A stretch of 6,580 nt of DNA from Phycisphaerae bacterium (GTDB taxonomy: Bacteria > Planctomycetota > Phycisphaerae > Phycisphaerales > SM1A02), in NCBI GenBank assembly GCA_002862325.1, contig PKCT01000310.1:1-6580 (forward strand), given 5' to 3'. This document shows positions 6,248 to 6,580 of the stretch, one piece after another (the first letter of the stretch is position 1; each line of letters starts with the position of its first letter). Made by a program: the position numbers and the translations under genes. The notes beneath the pieces are model-generated. The model did not search any database and was not told the origin of the DNA. It saw only the letters and a list, made by a program, of their open reading frames with translations.

Positions 6248-6345
6248 CCTCCAGATCGTCGGATCGCCGTGTTATGCGGTGGGCGGCGGTGGAAGAGGGG
6301 TCGATCAAGCCTCGTTCCCGTCAGGGGTCGAGTCGAGGTCGGCGC

Positions 6346-6580
6346 GGTCAAGCTACCAAGGGCACATGGTGGATGTCTTGGCGTCGAGAGGCGATGAAGG
6401 ACGTTGGAACCTGCGATAAGCCTAGGGGAGCTGGTAACCGAGCTTTGATCCTAGGATTTCCGAATGGGGAAACCCGGCCCGTAAGGGTCATCCGTGTCTG
6501 AATGCATAGGGCACGGAGGCGAACCCGGTGAACTGAAACATCTCAGTAACCGGAGGAAAGGAAAGCAACCGCGACTCCGT
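6346..6580 (+). rRNA. 23S ribosomal RNA, 5' part (domain I), truncated by the window end
   Basis: The sequence from GGTCAAGCTACCAAGGGCAC onward follows the bacterial 23S 5' end closely. Highly conserved blocks include GGTGGATG, GAGGCGATGAAGGACG (6388-6403), CTGCGATAAGC (6411-6421), TTTCCGAATGGGGAAACCC (6457-6475), and GAACTGAAACATCT with the GGAGGAAAGGAAAGCAACC segment near the end. About 235 nt of roughly 2,900 are present. The mature 5' end is placed by alignment from memory to the E. coli gene and may be off by a few bases. No 16S gene or tRNA lies upstream in the window. Confidence 0.97.

Larger units (their letters stand above)
6010..6345 (+). other. Structured 23S rRNA leader (precursor region)
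   Basis: About 336 nt lie between the inferred transcription start and the mature 23S 5' end. They contain no tRNA gene that I can fold and no accepted coding sequence. Visible structure in order: CCCG(AGCG)AAG with CTTCGGG (6015-6038, bulged), CCGGC/GCCGG (6046-6059), boxA (6067-6079), a long stem-loop (6096-6177), and two further hairpins (6195-6211 and 6213-6247). The last 100 nt are GC-rich and probably include the 5' strand of the RNase III processing stem, whose partner would lie beyond the window. Confidence 0.7.

Noticed and set aside
6081..6345. A tRNA gene in the leader, as in many 16S-23S spacers
   Set aside because: I found no cloverleaf, TTCGA-type T-loop or acceptor stem pairing. 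The stems present do not have tRNA spacing.
5452..6419. Several short frames on both strands over the intergenic region and rRNA leader (for example 5452-5979 +, 5854-6351 -, 6083-6397 +)
   Set aside because: They cross a promoter, boxA, RNA hairpins and the conserved 23S 5' end. Their products show no family features and no supporting ribosome binding sites.

Overview
The window looks like chromosomal DNA of a GC-rich bacterium, most likely a planctomycete (possibly Phycisphaerae). The phylum call is an inference. It rests on the atypical PilM/PilN/PilO-like gene set with Gly/Ser/Met-rich inserts and on a 23S rRNA gene with no 16S gene in front of it, an arrangement well known in Planctomycetota. 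All real genes run on the + strand, and all three coding genes end in TGA.

Bases 72-5690 hold a three-gene, co-directional cluster with gaps of 51 and 57 bp, most simply one operon. Gene 1 (72-2219) is a PilM-type actin-like ATPase that continues into a PilN-like tail motif, a membrane helix and a periplasmic region, so it reads as a natural PilM-PilN fusion. Gene 2 (2271-3674) is a membrane-anchored periplasmic protein with a PilO-like layout. Gene 3 (3732-5690) is a membrane-anchored periplasmic protein of no family I can name, with two coiled coils and a beta-rich C-terminal domain. Together they would form the inner-membrane alignment platform of a type IV pilus or type II secretion machine, linking a cytoplasmic motor to the envelope. 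Each of the three carries a low-complexity Gly-rich insert before its C-terminal segment.

Bases 691 codons' worth of coding sequence aside, the rest is non-coding or RNA. Bases 5691-5975 are non-coding, with several inverted repeats (including four copies of TCCAAT/ATTGGA within 119 bp) but no convincing intrinsic terminator. Bases 5976-6003 form a strong sigma-70-type promoter (TTGACA, 16 bp, TATCCT). It is followed by a structured leader of about 336 nt with a near-consensus boxA antitermination element at 6067-6079.

From about 6346 to the window end is the 5' part (domain I) of a 23S rRNA gene. A 16S gene cannot fit between this promoter and the 23S start, and none lies in the 6 kb upstream. 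This appears to be an unlinked 23S transcription unit with its own promoter.
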